DNA from: Paenibacillus azoreducens
GTDB lineage: Bacteria > Bacillota > Bacilli > Paenibacillales > Paenibacillaceae
DNA length: 64,000 nt
Reading direction: 5' to 3'
NCBI RefSeq assembly: GCF_021654775.1
Contig: NZ_AP025343.1
Span: 496,001-560,000 of the forward strand
In this document: positions 52,813 through 61,953 of the stretch, piece by piece
Layout of the letters: every line of letters starts with the position of its first letter
How positions within the stretch are numbered: the stretch's first letter is position 1
The notes under the pieces: generated by a model
Database searches by the model: none
Told to the model about the DNA's origin: nothing
What the model saw: the letters and a program-made list of their open reading frames with translations, nothing else
Program-made: the position numbers and the translations under genes

Positions 52813-53726
52813 GTACAGAGATCTTGAAAATCGGCATGATCGGCTTGGACACATCTCATGCCCCTTTGTTTGCCGAGATGCTAAACGATACCGCCCACCC
52901 CCATCATATTCCGGGCGGACAAGTGACGGCGGCATTTCCGGGCGGATCTCCGGATTTTCCGCTTAGTATCAATAGGGTTGCAGGTTATACCGCGCAAATT
53001 CGTGACGGGTATGGGGTCAGGATGGTCGAAAGCGTGGAAGCCGTTGCCGAGCAGACGGACGCTCTGCTGCTGCTGACTGTCGATGGCAGGCTTCATGTGG
53101 AGCAATTCGCGGCGATAGCTTCTTACGGCAAGCCGGTATTTATTGACAAGCCGTTTGCGCTCAGCAGCAGGGACGCTCGCATCATCGCCGATCTGGCCCG
53201 CGAGCATCATGTACCGCTGCTCAGCTGCTCTTCCGTACGCTGGGCCGAGAATCTGGCTGCAGCAGCCGGGGAAAAGGAAGGCGGGAATCTATTTGGCGTT
53301 GACTGTTACGGTCCGATGGAGCTGCAGCCGACGCAGCCGGGGTTTTTCTGGTACGGCATTCATATGGCTGATATGCTGTACCGCTGTATGGGGCCGGGCT
53401 GCACCGAGGTGCGGGTGACGACGAGCGAGGATCATGATCTGGCGGTAGGGGTCTGGTCCGATGGCCGGATCGGAACCATCCGCGGGAACCGGAAAGGCAA
53501 TAAACGTTTTGGCGCTTTGCTTCACCGTGAGCAGAATACCGCCCACGTGGACATCTATGCCCAGCAAAAACCCTATTACGCCAGCATGCTGGAGGCGGTC
53601 ATCCGGATGTTTCAAACCCAAACGCCGCCGATCAATATCAATGAGACGCTTGAGGTGATCGCTTTTCTGGAAGCAGCTAACGAAAGCAGGGTGACAGGGC
53701 AGCCTGTCCGCTTAAAAATATCATAA
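52809..53726 (+). CDS. Gfo/Idh/MocA family oxidoreductase (second, divergent)
   Basis: 305 aa, shorter than the first. The Rossmann part is atypical: the N-terminus reads LKIGMIGLDTSHAPLFAEML, without the usual G-x-G-x-x-G. The Lys motif is DKPF instead of EKP (GKPVFIDKPFALSS). It may be an accessory or substrate-specialised partner of the overlapping first oxidoreductase. Confidence 0.87.
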   Translation: MSTEILKIGMIGLDTSHAPLFAEMLNDTAHPHHIPGGQVTAAFPGGSPDFPLSINRVAGYTAQIRDGYGVRMVESVEAVAEQTDALLLLTVDGRLHVEQFAAIASYGKPVFIDKPFALSSRDARIIADLAREHHVPLLSCSSVRWAENLAAAAGEKEGGNLFGVDCYGPMELQPTQPGFFWYGIHMADMLYRCMGPGCTEVRVTTSEDHDLAVGVWSDGRIGTIRGNRKGNKRFGALLHREQNTAHVDIYAQQKPYYASMLEAVIRMFQTQTPPININETLEVIAFLEAANESRVTGQPVRLKIS

Positions 53727-53803
53727 AAAGGGCGGTAGTATGTTCATGCGCGGAACGTCCGCTCAATGAACCATCGCCAAGGAAAAAGGAGGCCGGAAAC
53801 ACG

Positions 53804-54685
53804 ATGCCGCCATTCAGGCTGGGAGTAATTACAGATGAGATCTCGCAAGACGTGGGAGATGCGATCCGAATTGCCAAACAATACGGGCTTCAAGGGCTGG
53901 AGCTCCGTTCGGTAGACGGGAAGCAGCTGCACCGGATTAGCGAGCGAAGGCTGGAGGAAATCGCCGCCATGATCCATGACGCAGGGTTAAGTATCTGCGC
54001 ATTGTCCACGCCGGTGTTTAAAAGCCACTTGAAAAACATTGAGGAGGTGGCCGCCCATCACCGCATGCTCCGCAAATACGCCGAACTGGCGCGGCGGCTG
54101 GATGCCCGCCTTCTGCGGGGCTTCAGTTTCTGGGCGGACGGTGATTTCGGCGCGGTCTTTCCGGCGATTGCGGAGGAATTGCGGCAAGCGGCGTCCGTTA
54201 TGGAGGAATACGACCTGGTCTTTGCCTTGGAGCCGGATCCGTCCGTGTTTGCCACCAATGGGGCAAAGGTCGGAGCGCTCGTTCGGGCTGTGGGTTCTCC
54301 GCGGGTTCAGGCATTGTATGATCCTGGCAACCATTTATGGGACCCGGACGGGGAGCTGCCTTTCCCGGATGGGTATGAAGCGCTCCGCGGCCATATCTGC
54401 CATATTCATTTGAAAGATGCCGTACGGGAGCATGACCGGACGGAAGCCGTTGCCATCGGCACGGGTGAGGTTGGTTATGAACAACTGCTGGCCCGGCTGA
54501 TTGCGGACGGGTACGACGGATGGCTTGTCGTCGAGACCCATTACCGGCTTCAATCCACGTTGAGTGAAGAGCAATTAAAACGCCCTGCGGGATACGACTT
54601 TTCCGCAGGCGGCGAAGCTGCGACGAAGGAATGCTTGGAGAGCTTTCTTCATCTGCTGAAACAGCTTGAACAGAAAAGCCTGTGA
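53804..54685 (+). CDS. Sugar phosphate isomerase/epimerase (TIM barrel)
   Basis: 293 aa of the xylose-isomerase-like TIM-barrel family. Metal-site segments: LEPDPS (Glu), YDPGNHLW (Asp, His), HICHIHLKDA (His) and VVETHY (Glu). GGAGG lies 11 bases before the ATG. It follows the two oxidoreductases; such trios handle epimerisation or oxidation of inositol- or sugar-derived intermediates. Confidence 0.9.
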   Translation: MPPFRLGVITDEISQDVGDAIRIAKQYGLQGLELRSVDGKQLHRISERRLEEIAAMIHDAGLSICALSTPVFKSHLKNIEEVAAHHRMLRKYAELARRLDARLLRGFSFWADGDFGAVFPAIAEELRQAASVMEEYDLVFALEPDPSVFATNGAKVGALVRAVGSPRVQALYDPGNHLWDPDGELPFPDGYEALRGHICHIHLKDAVREHDRTEAVAIGTGEVGYEQLLARLIADGYDGWLVVETHYRLQSTLSEEQLKRPAGYDFSAGGEAATKECLESFLHLLKQLEQKSL

Positions 54686-54770
54686 ATTCGCCGGGGATTG
54701 TTGTTTGAAAGCAGTGTCTCGCGTTCAACACATTCGTGTTCATATCACAATCTAAAGGAGGGGGAGCAAT

Positions 54771-55547
54771 ATGCTGGGAACTCCATCTGCCGAGAAGGAA
54801 TGGATCCAAGACAGGCTCCGGATCAGGCAATATGCCACCCGCGACGAGATGGGGAGGGCGGCCGCCGAGGAAGCCGCCGCCGCGCTAAGGAGCAAGCTGG
54901 CCATGCAGGATCATGTCCGGATCGTTTTTGCCGCCGCGCCTTCCCAGAATGAGTTTCTCCATTACCTGGGGGAAGCGGAGGGGATCGATTGGAAGCGGGT
55001 AACGGCATTTCATATGGACGAATATATCGGGCTTGATCCAGCCGCCCCGCAACGCTTCGGCATCTTTCTGGGCACGCGGTTGTTCATCCGCGTTCATCCG
55101 GGGTGGGTTCATCTGATCGACGGCAGCGCCGATCCTGCCAAGGAATGTGAACGTTATGCATCCCTGCTGCGGGAGGCGCCGATCGACATCGTTTGCCTCG
55201 GGATCGGCGAGAACGGGCATCTGGCTTTTAATGATCCGCCGGTAGCTGATTTTGAGGACCCCGAAATGGTCAAAATCGTCCGGTTGGATACCAAATGCCG
55301 CCAGCAGCAGGTTCATGACGGCTGTTTTGCCCGGCTGAAAGATGTGCCTGAACATGCGCTGACTCTGACGATCCCTGCTCTGTTGTCTGCCAAGCAGTTG
55401 TTCTGCGTAGTACCGGGAGCATCCAAACAACATGCAGTGCGGGAAGCGCTGGAGGGGCCGGTATCTACCGCTTGCCCGGCCTCGGTTCTCAGGACACATC
55501 AAGACTGCCGCCTGTATCTGGACCGGGATTCCAGTCCGGGGGGATAA
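54771..55547 (+). CDS. nagB: Glucosamine-6-phosphate deaminase
   Basis: 258 aa, the usual length. Catalytic features visible: the general-base Asp in AFHMDEYIGL and the GIGENGHLAFNDPP loop with its His-Phe-Asn active site. It converts glucosamine-6-phosphate to fructose-6-phosphate and ammonia. AAAGGAGGGGG upstream. It is followed by nagA (51 bases), so the pair carries N-acetylglucosamine-6-phosphate into glycolysis. Confidence 0.92.
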   Translation: MLGTPSAEKEWIQDRLRIRQYATRDEMGRAAAEEAAAALRSKLAMQDHVRIVFAAAPSQNEFLHYLGEAEGIDWKRVTAFHMDEYIGLDPAAPQRFGIFLGTRLFIRVHPGWVHLIDGSADPAKECERYASLLREAPIDIVCLGIGENGHLAFNDPPVADFEDPEMVKIVRLDTKCRQQQVHDGCFARLKDVPEHALTLTIPALLSAKQLFCVVPGASKQHAVREALEGPVSTACPASVLRTHQDCRLYLDRDSSPGG

Positions 55548-55597
55548 GCGGAAGAGTAGCGCGACCATAACAAGCAAATCTTATGGGAGACGGTAGA

Positions 55598-56827
55598 ATG
55601 ATGGAAAAGGACAACATTCGGTTTTCCGGTTCCTTCTTAGCTGGAAGGCATTACCGGACGGGTGAGCCGATCGCGCTTGATATTGCGGGCGGAATCATTG
55701 TCGGCTGCAGAAGCTTTGCGGCAGCGGACGGAGCCGGAAAGTATGGGGAAGAGACGCTGCCATGGATTGCGCCGGGGCTGGTCGATTTGCAGATCAACGG
55801 TTACGCGGGCATGGACCTGAACGTCCCGGACTTATCGGAAGAGGAGGTTCTGGCGCTTTGCGATCGGTTGTGGGCTGAAGGAGTCACCACCTTTTATCCG
55901 ACGATTATCACGGGAGCGGATGAGTCCATACAACGAGGGCTTGAGGCGATTGACAGGGCCTGCCGCCGGCTTGAACGGGAAGGGCGCGACACCGGCATGA
56001 TGCATAATATTGCGGGCATTCATTTGGAAGGTCCGTTTATATCCAGAGAAGACGGGCCGCGCGGAGCCCATGACCGCATCTTCGTCAGGGCGCCCGATTG
56101 CGACAGCCTGGAAGAATGGCAGCAGGCGGCCGGCGGACGCATCCGCATCCTGACGTTGTCCCCGGAATGGCCGGAGAGCGAAGCGTTTATCATCCGCTGC
56201 GCGGACAACGGCATCGTCCCGGCCATCGGGCATACGGCGGCAACAGCCGGCCAGATCGGGCTGGCGGCTGCAGCGGGGGCACGCCTGTCCACCCATTTGG
56301 GAAATGGCGCACATCCCGTGCTGCCGCGCCACCCGCATTACATCTGGGATCAGCTGGCGGAGGAACGGCTGTGGGCGAGCGTGATCGCCGACGGGTTTCA
56401 TCTCCCCGACGCCTTCCTAAAGGTAGCGCATAAGGTGAAAGGCGAGCGGCTGATTCTGGTAAGCGATGCCGTCAGTCTGGCCGGTATGCCGCCGGGGGTG
56501 TATGAAACACCCGTTGGAGGCAATGTTACGCTGACGGAGCAGGGCCGGCTGCATCTTACCGGACAACCGGCCCTATTGGCCGGATCGGCCTTGCCGCTTG
56601 CGGCCGGGATCGGTCATATGTGGTCGGCGGGAATCTGCAGCCTGGGGGAAGCATGGGACATGGCTTCGGTCAGACCTTCACGGCTCATGAATTTGCCTAC
56701 CAGTGCAGGGCTGACGCCAGGCGCACCGGCCGATATCGCAATATTTGCGCTTGAGCAGGGGAAAATCCGGATTCTGGAGACGTATAAGCAGGGGCGATTG
56801 ATGTACCGCCATCCGGATGCGGGTTAA
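55598..56827 (+). CDS. nagA: N-acetylglucosamine-6-phosphate deacetylase
   Basis: 409 aa from ATG 55598 (GGGAG eight bases upstream; an earlier in-frame ATG at 55583 lacks one). Amidohydrolase fold: PGLVDLQINGYAGMDL near the N-terminus, HLEGPFIS, the metal-site IGHTAATAGQ, HLGNGAHP and the catalytic Asp in LVSDAVSLAG. NagA usually shows THLFNAM; here it is THLGNGA, so specificity may be shifted. It releases acetate, handing glucosamine-6-phosphate to NagB. Confidence 0.9.
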   Translation: MMEKDNIRFSGSFLAGRHYRTGEPIALDIAGGIIVGCRSFAAADGAGKYGEETLPWIAPGLVDLQINGYAGMDLNVPDLSEEEVLALCDRLWAEGVTTFYPTIITGADESIQRGLEAIDRACRRLEREGRDTGMMHNIAGIHLEGPFISREDGPRGAHDRIFVRAPDCDSLEEWQQAAGGRIRILTLSPEWPESEAFIIRCADNGIVPAIGHTAATAGQIGLAAAAGARLSTHLGNGAHPVLPRHPHYIWDQLAEERLWASVIADGFHLPDAFLKVAHKVKGERLILVSDAVSLAGMPPGVYETPVGGNVTLTEQGRLHLTGQPALLAGSALPLAAGIGHMWSAGICSLGEAWDMASVRPSRLMNLPTSAGLTPGAPADIAIFALEQGKIRILETYKQGRLMYRHPDAG

Positions 56828-56854
56828 ATAACATTTCGCGCCCCTAATAAAAAC

Positions 56855-56898
56855 AGGACTGTTCCCTGCTGAGAAGTCAGAGGGACAGTCCCGTTTTT
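56855..56898 (+). terminator. Intrinsic terminator after nagA
   Basis: AGGACTGT-CCCT pairs with AGGG-ACAGTCC (one bulge), followed by GTTTTT. Confidence 0.8.
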
Positions 56899-56934
56899 GC
56901 ATATGGCAAGCTGTATGCAGCTATCCGCGGCAGG

Positions 56935-57006
56935 AAACATGGTTGTGGACTTGCCGGCGCCATTCTGCCCCACAAATCCCAATACCGTCTCATTGGCACC
57001 GGTGAA
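56935..57006 (-). pseudogene. ABC transporter ATPase fragment (Walker A only)
   Basis: Minus-strand frame reads FTGANETVLGFVGQNGAGKS followed by TTMF: a perfect Walker A of an ABC ATPase, about 24 residues long, with nothing recognisable on either side. The remainder of the ATPase is missing. It is a relic left between nagA and the regulator gene. Confidence 0.65.
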
Positions 57007-57133
57007 CTTACAAACTAATAACAGGTGCATGATTACAGTTTCGATCATAAGCATTTGATTAATTGGCTGATACGGATACATGAAGCAATTTATAGTCCAC
57101 GGATATATGTCGAACACAGGCGTATGATCAGGC

Positions 57134-59401
57134 TCAAGAAGCATATTTTTTCCGGTACTCTCCCGGCGTCATGCCGGCCTGCCGCTTAAACATGCGAATA
57201 AATGAATTTACGTTTTGGTAGCCGACCCGGGCTGCGACATCCTGAATGCGGAGATCGAGGTTTTGCAGCATATCCTTCGCCGTCCGGATGCGGATATCGT
57301 TGAGGTAATCGCTGAAATTCAGTCCGGTTTTTTCTTTAAAATAGGAGGACAGGTACCCTGACGTAATGTTCAGCTTGTCGGCCATCATGTCCAGATTGAT
57401 ATCCTCCTCCAGATGATCATTGATATAAGTCATCACAAAGGAAGTAATCGGATCATGATTCTCCGTCTTGCGCCGGATCAATTGAAGCGCCGGATCGAGC
57501 AGCCTGCGGAACCAAGTATCGTATTGATCCGGGCTGTAGAAGTCCAAGGTTACATCCAGCGGCGGAACGTGTGCAGCTTCATAGGCGGCGGTAAGATTAA
57601 GGCTGCGCAGCAGTTTGTCGAGCTCGCCCGCGACATCCTTGGCGAAACGGTGGTAATCCCGGGCAAGCGCGCCCTTTTTCTCCAGCATGGCCAAGCTTTT
57701 GCGAATCCACTCCTGGATGCTTTCTTCGCTTCCGCTCAGCAGCCGGTTTTGAAATTCCTGCTCCCACAGCGCTTTGAAGCAGCCGCCCTCTTTTTCGGGA
57801 TCGCCGTCCCCCGGACGAATCCACTGGGTTTGATCGCGGAGCATACGCTTTCTCAGCATACTCGTCACCTGGGAATAGGCGGCCGTAAACGGCGCACCCG
57901 CGGGCTGAACCGGACTTTCGGCCATCGTCACGAGATAGGATCCGCGATCCAGATTGAATACCCCCTGCAAATGGCGAAGCGATGTATCCGTTTCCATGGA
58001 TTCGTTTGGCAAAAACACGATGGAAAGCACTTGCTGCGGTTCGGTCTGGATCGTAACCGATTCCGGATAGGACTGCTGCCAAATATGGTCGATATATTCC
58101 CGGATATAATAAGCGCCCTTCTCCTGCTCCAGATGATATTCGGCATACCCCTCCTTAAATATGATTTGATAAACGATCATGACATAAGGCAGGCTGGCAT
58201 CCGCCAGCTCCCTGAGCTCGCTGAGATTCATGTGGATGTTTTTCAAGCGGTTGACATAAGCGTAATGGCGGAGAATGGAGTTTTTGCGGGCCAGATCCCT
58301 CGATATACGCTGATGCGTGGAACGCATATGCATCACCCTTCTGCTGATCAGCTCGATTTCCCGTACAGGTCCTGGCGTAGGTTCGGGCTCATCCTTGCGG
58401 AGGGTGTCCACCATGATGCGAATGGGAAGATGCACCCTGCGGCTGAAGACATAAGTTAGAATGATAAGCAGCCCTACGACGGCCAGCAGCGACAGAAGGA
58501 GAAGATTCAACTTCAGAAGCTGGGCCGAAATGCTTTGAAGCGGGACCTTGTTGACATACAAGAAGCCGGTATCCTTCCCTTTCTTGTAAAAATAATAAGA
58601 GTCGCCTGTTTGAATAAACGATTGTTTCTCATCAAACGAGGCAAAGTCGGGCAAAGCGGAAACGCTGGGCCCGGCTGCAGGAGCGTACAGCGGACGGCCT
58701 TCCGGGTCAAGGATGTAAAAGCTTCCGTTTAATGCGGATTGCAAATCCCGTGCGAGTCCCTCCGCATCCAGCATGGCAATCAGATACATATCTTTGTACG
58801 GGGTCATCTTGATTACGACAGGCATCAGATTTCCTTTCGAACGGGTGGAACCCGGCATTTGCTCGAAAAATCGGGCCGCAGGGAAAACCTTGAACGCATA
58901 AGCCTCATCAAATTGCTCCTTCCAAAATGCCGGCGTGTAGGACGGACTTTCATAATAGGTGCCAAACATTGCTTTTGCGCTGCTCGTCCCGTCCTTCTCC
59001 ACTACGTAATGATCCTTTTGAAAATAAATAATGAGATTATCCATATCGAAAAAAGGATTCGTATACAGACGTTTCATTCCCGCGATCACGTCATTGACAT
59101 AACCGTAAGCCCGGTTGTCCTTCACCTGCCGCAGCAGGTTGACATACGCCGTCCACAGCGGGTCCTGATTCAAACCAAGTACCATCTCCCGGGTCAGCCG
59201 GAATTGGTTTTCATAACCTCGGGCGGCATGGTTCATGCCCAGTTCGTTGTATTTGACGATTTCGTTGTGAATCTGCCGCTTCAGATAAAAGAAGGAAACA
59301 AGATTAAAAGCGGTCAGCAGCAGAATAACGGCAAGGAAACCGGACAACAGCTTGGTAAAAAGCGAGGGAAACCCGAGCAACTTTTTCAGAACGAGCGACA
59401 T
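57134..59401 (-). CDS. Membrane-bound AraC-type regulator with Cache-like sensor
   Basis: 755 aa from ATG 59401 (GGAGGTG eight bases upstream). Membrane helix 1 at about 15-40, an extracellular sensor region to about 300, helix 2 at about 300-325, then a cytoplasmic stretch. The C-terminal AraC DNA-binding pair is at about 655-755 (NLDMMADKLNITSGYLSSYF, RIQDVAARVGYQNVNSFIRM). This layout is common in Paenibacillus beside CUT1 sugar importers. Divergent from the permease operon starting at 59985, it most likely controls that importer in response to an extracellular sugar. Confidence 0.92.
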   Translation of the reverse strand: MSLVLKKLLGFPSLFTKLLSGFLAVILLLTAFNLVSFFYLKRQIHNEIVKYNELGMNHAARGYENQFRLTREMVLGLNQDPLWTAYVNLLRQVKDNRAYGYVNDVIAGMKRLYTNPFFDMDNLIIYFQKDHYVVEKDGTSSAKAMFGTYYESPSYTPAFWKEQFDEAYAFKVFPAARFFEQMPGSTRSKGNLMPVVIKMTPYKDMYLIAMLDAEGLARDLQSALNGSFYILDPEGRPLYAPAAGPSVSALPDFASFDEKQSFIQTGDSYYFYKKGKDTGFLYVNKVPLQSISAQLLKLNLLLLSLLAVVGLLIILTYVFSRRVHLPIRIMVDTLRKDEPEPTPGPVREIELISRRVMHMRSTHQRISRDLARKNSILRHYAYVNRLKNIHMNLSELRELADASLPYVMIVYQIIFKEGYAEYHLEQEKGAYYIREYIDHIWQQSYPESVTIQTEPQQVLSIVFLPNESMETDTSLRHLQGVFNLDRGSYLVTMAESPVQPAGAPFTAAYSQVTSMLRKRMLRDQTQWIRPGDGDPEKEGGCFKALWEQEFQNRLLSGSEESIQEWIRKSLAMLEKKGALARDYHRFAKDVAGELDKLLRSLNLTAAYEAAHVPPLDVTLDFYSPDQYDTWFRRLLDPALQLIRRKTENHDPITSFVMTYINDHLEEDINLDMMADKLNITSGYLSSYFKEKTGLNFSDYLNDIRIRTAKDMLQNLDLRIQDVAARVGYQNVNSFIRMFKRQAGMTPGEYRKKYAS

Positions 59402-59457
59402 AAGATGAACACCTCCATGGCATATGGGCCGGAAAGGCAAGCGGCGGACTTTTAAAG

Positions 59458-59591
59458 TGCGAATTCAAAAAGGCCGGTTTTCAGCACCGAAGCATAGGCT
59501 TCCGATGTGCGTTTTTTCAAAACGCTTGAGTTGGATGAAGCTAGGGACGAAAGGAGCGGAGCGTACATGGAGGTACGTGAGCACCGGAAGG
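59458..59591 (+). repeat. Dispersed repeat B, copy 2
   Basis: Match to 9298-9470 without the 45-base insertion. It starts right after the AraC-type gene's upstream region, in the 583-base gap that otherwise holds only the inverted repeat at 59647-59694 and AT-rich sequence; no clear promoter was found in front of 59985. Confidence 0.8.
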
Positions 59592-59646
59592 CCCGGCTGA
59601 ATTCAAGATTCGATGTCGAACCTGCTTCCTGATTCACTTCGTGTTA

Positions 59647-59694
59647 GATATAGAATTTATTCGTTATCTAGCTACGCTGATGAAATTCTATATC
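59647..59694. repeat. 12-base perfect inverted repeat
   Basis: GATATAGAATTT (59647-59658) and AAATTCTATATC (59683-59694). The sequence after it (GCAAGAAAA) is shared with 38880. Confidence 0.65.
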
Positions 59695-59984
59695 GCAAGA
59701 AAACCTACCGTTGAATCGCGGCCCTTTCATCCTTGATTGAGCCTCGATTGGTTTTCTTATCAAAAGCGGACTTTTTGAACTACTTCTTAAAGTGACTATA
59801 TCATAAGATTTATTTCCGCATTCACACAATATTCACCTTTTCAGGATTCTCTACAACCTTTACACTCACCCGAAAAAAAGGGGATGGCGCCGCAAACATG
59901 CCGATTTATTTTTCCCAGGGCCATCCATTATGCTGTCGGTACAGGAATGAAATTGTATTTGACATAGGGAGGTGCGAAATAAAA

Positions 59985-60968
59985 ATGAAACCGGCCGAGA
60001 CGGATCTGGCAGGCGCCGTTATTACACCGGGGGTACGATCTCGCGTCCGTCCGGGAACAGGAAAGGGGCGGATGGCTAGGGCCTTTCGGCGGAGCAAATA
60101 TCTTTGGCTGCTCTTCCTGCCCTGCCTGGTATATTATTTGTTATTCAAATATGCTCCGATGTTTGGACTGGTCATCACCTTCAAAAACTATAATGTTTTT
60201 AAGGGGATTTGGGCGAGCGATTGGGTTGGTCTAAAGTATTACCGCATGTTTTTCAGCAATCCGGACTTTTGGGTCTTGATGAAGAACACGGTTTTGCTGG
60301 GAGTCTACAAGCTGGTGTTTGGCTTTCCCGCGCCGATTATTCTCGCGCTGCTGATGAATGAGATCAAGAATGCCGTCTTTAAAAAATGGGTCCAAACCTT
60401 CAGCTATTTGCCGCATTTTATTTCGAACGTGATCGTTGCCAGCATGGTCATCATGTTTCTGTCGCCGACAGGCGGCATCGTGAACAAACTGATTACCGCT
60501 TTTGGCGGAAGTCCGGTCAATTTTATGATGGAACCCGGGCTGTTCCGGCCGATTTACGTCATCTCGGAGATTTGGCAGCATATCGGCTGGGAGACGATCA
60601 TTTACTTGGCCGCACTGACGGCCGTGGATCCGCAGCTTTATGAAGCGGCGGGAATCGATGGAGCCGGAAGATGGAGGAAGCTGTGGCATGTGACTCTTCC
60701 GGGCATAGCGCCGACCATCATGATCGTTCTCATTTTGAACATCGGCAAGGTGCTTGAGATCGGTTTCGAAAAAGTGTTCCTGATGTATAATCCTGCAGTT
60801 TACAGCACAGCGGATATTATCAGCACGTATGTATACCGCGTCGGCATGGAGCAGGGCAACTTCAGTTATGCATCCGCCATCGATTTGTTTATGGGCGTAA
60901 TCAGCTTTATTTTCATATTTTCGGCCAACTATTTCAGCAGGCGGTTAGGGGGAACGAGCTTATGGTGA
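59985..60968 (+). CDS. CUT1 ABC permease, LplB type
   Basis: 327 aa from ATG 59985 (GGGAGGTG upstream; the frame from 59898 has no ribosome site). The first 35 residues are cytoplasmic; six membrane segments follow (first: YLWLLFLPCLVYYLLFKYAP). The EAA loop is YEAAGIDGAGRWRKLWHVTLP. Belongs to the LplB/YtcP-like subgroup common in Paenibacillus. Overlaps the second permease by 7 bases. Confidence 0.93.
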   Translation: MKPAETDLAGAVITPGVRSRVRPGTGKGRMARAFRRSKYLWLLFLPCLVYYLLFKYAPMFGLVITFKNYNVFKGIWASDWVGLKYYRMFFSNPDFWVLMKNTVLLGVYKLVFGFPAPIILALLMNEIKNAVFKKWVQTFSYLPHFISNVIVASMVIMFLSPTGGIVNKLITAFGGSPVNFMMEPGLFRPIYVISEIWQHIGWETIIYLAALTAVDPQLYEAAGIDGAGRWRKLWHVTLPGIAPTIMIVLILNIGKVLEIGFEKVFLMYNPAVYSTADIISTYVYRVGMEQGNFSYASAIDLFMGVISFIFIFSANYFSRRLGGTSLW

Positions 60969-61846
60969 AAACCGGACGCATGCAAAGCCGCATCAGCCTG
61001 TTTGCTATTTTCAACACGCTGCTTATGCTGCTGCTCGCCTTCGTGATGCTGTATCCGTTTGTGTATATGCTTGCGGTGTCGCTCAGCAGCGACGTGTATG
61101 TGATGAAAGGGGAGGTTACCCTGTGGCCGAAAGGCTGGAACCTGCGGATGTACGAACTGGTTTTGGGCGATCCGAACATTTGGACGTCTTACCGCAATAC
61201 CATCATTTACACGGTGCTGGGTACAGCCATCGCCATGCTGGTGACTTCAATGGGCGCATACGCATTGTCGCGCAAAGACATGACCTTTCACCGGGGTTTT
61301 ACGCTAATGATTGTGTTTACGATGTTTTTCGGCGGCGGCATGATTCCCACGTTTCTGGTTGTCCGCTCGCTTGGGCTGGTGGATACGATTTGGGGCATGG
61401 TTTTGCCGGGAGCCGTCAGCACCTGGAACCTGATTTTGATGCGGACCTTCTTCAGCGGGATTCCGAAAGAGCTTGAGGAGTCGGGACGGATCGACGGACT
61501 GAACGATATCGGCATTTTTTTTCGGATCATCGTACCGTTGTCCAAACCTGTGTTTGCAACGATTTCACTTTTTTACGCGGTGGGAATCTGGAACAATTTT
61601 TTGTATCCGCTTTTATACTTGAGAAGCCAGGAACTGTTCCCGCTGCAGGTGCTTCTGCGCAATCTCGTTCTTGCCGGGAGCGTCAGCTCCGGACAGGTCA
61701 CGCAAATCGGCGGGGATAATCTCGTGGTTGAGGATTCGCTTAAGTATGCCACGATTATGGTTTCCACGCTCCCGATTCTGATTATATATCCCTTCGTGCA
61801 GAAGTATTTCGTTAAAGGTTCCATGGTCGGCGCCGTGAAGGGATAA
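60962..61846 (+). CDS. CUT1 ABC permease, LplC/YtcP type
   Basis: 294 aa, six membrane segments, EAA loop LEESGRIDGLNDIGIFFRII (GRIDG core). Pairs with the LplB-type permease. No ATPase gene follows, so a shared ATPase is again expected. Confidence 0.93.
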   Translation: MVKTGRMQSRISLFAIFNTLLMLLLAFVMLYPFVYMLAVSLSSDVYVMKGEVTLWPKGWNLRMYELVLGDPNIWTSYRNTIIYTVLGTAIAMLVTSMGAYALSRKDMTFHRGFTLMIVFTMFFGGGMIPTFLVVRSLGLVDTIWGMVLPGAVSTWNLILMRTFFSGIPKELEESGRIDGLNDIGIFFRIIVPLSKPVFATISLFYAVGIWNNFLYPLLYLRSQELFPLQVLLRNLVLAGSVSSGQVTQIGGDNLVVEDSLKYATIMVSTLPILIIYPFVQKYFVKGSMVGAVKG

Positions 61847-61953
61847 TCATAAAGAACGGGCGCAGTGGAAGTTGAAACAAAGATCAAGAGCCGGATTCAA
61901 TGCAGGTTCGAAGTCCACTCAAAAAACGAAAAGTTCAAAGGGGGATTATATTC

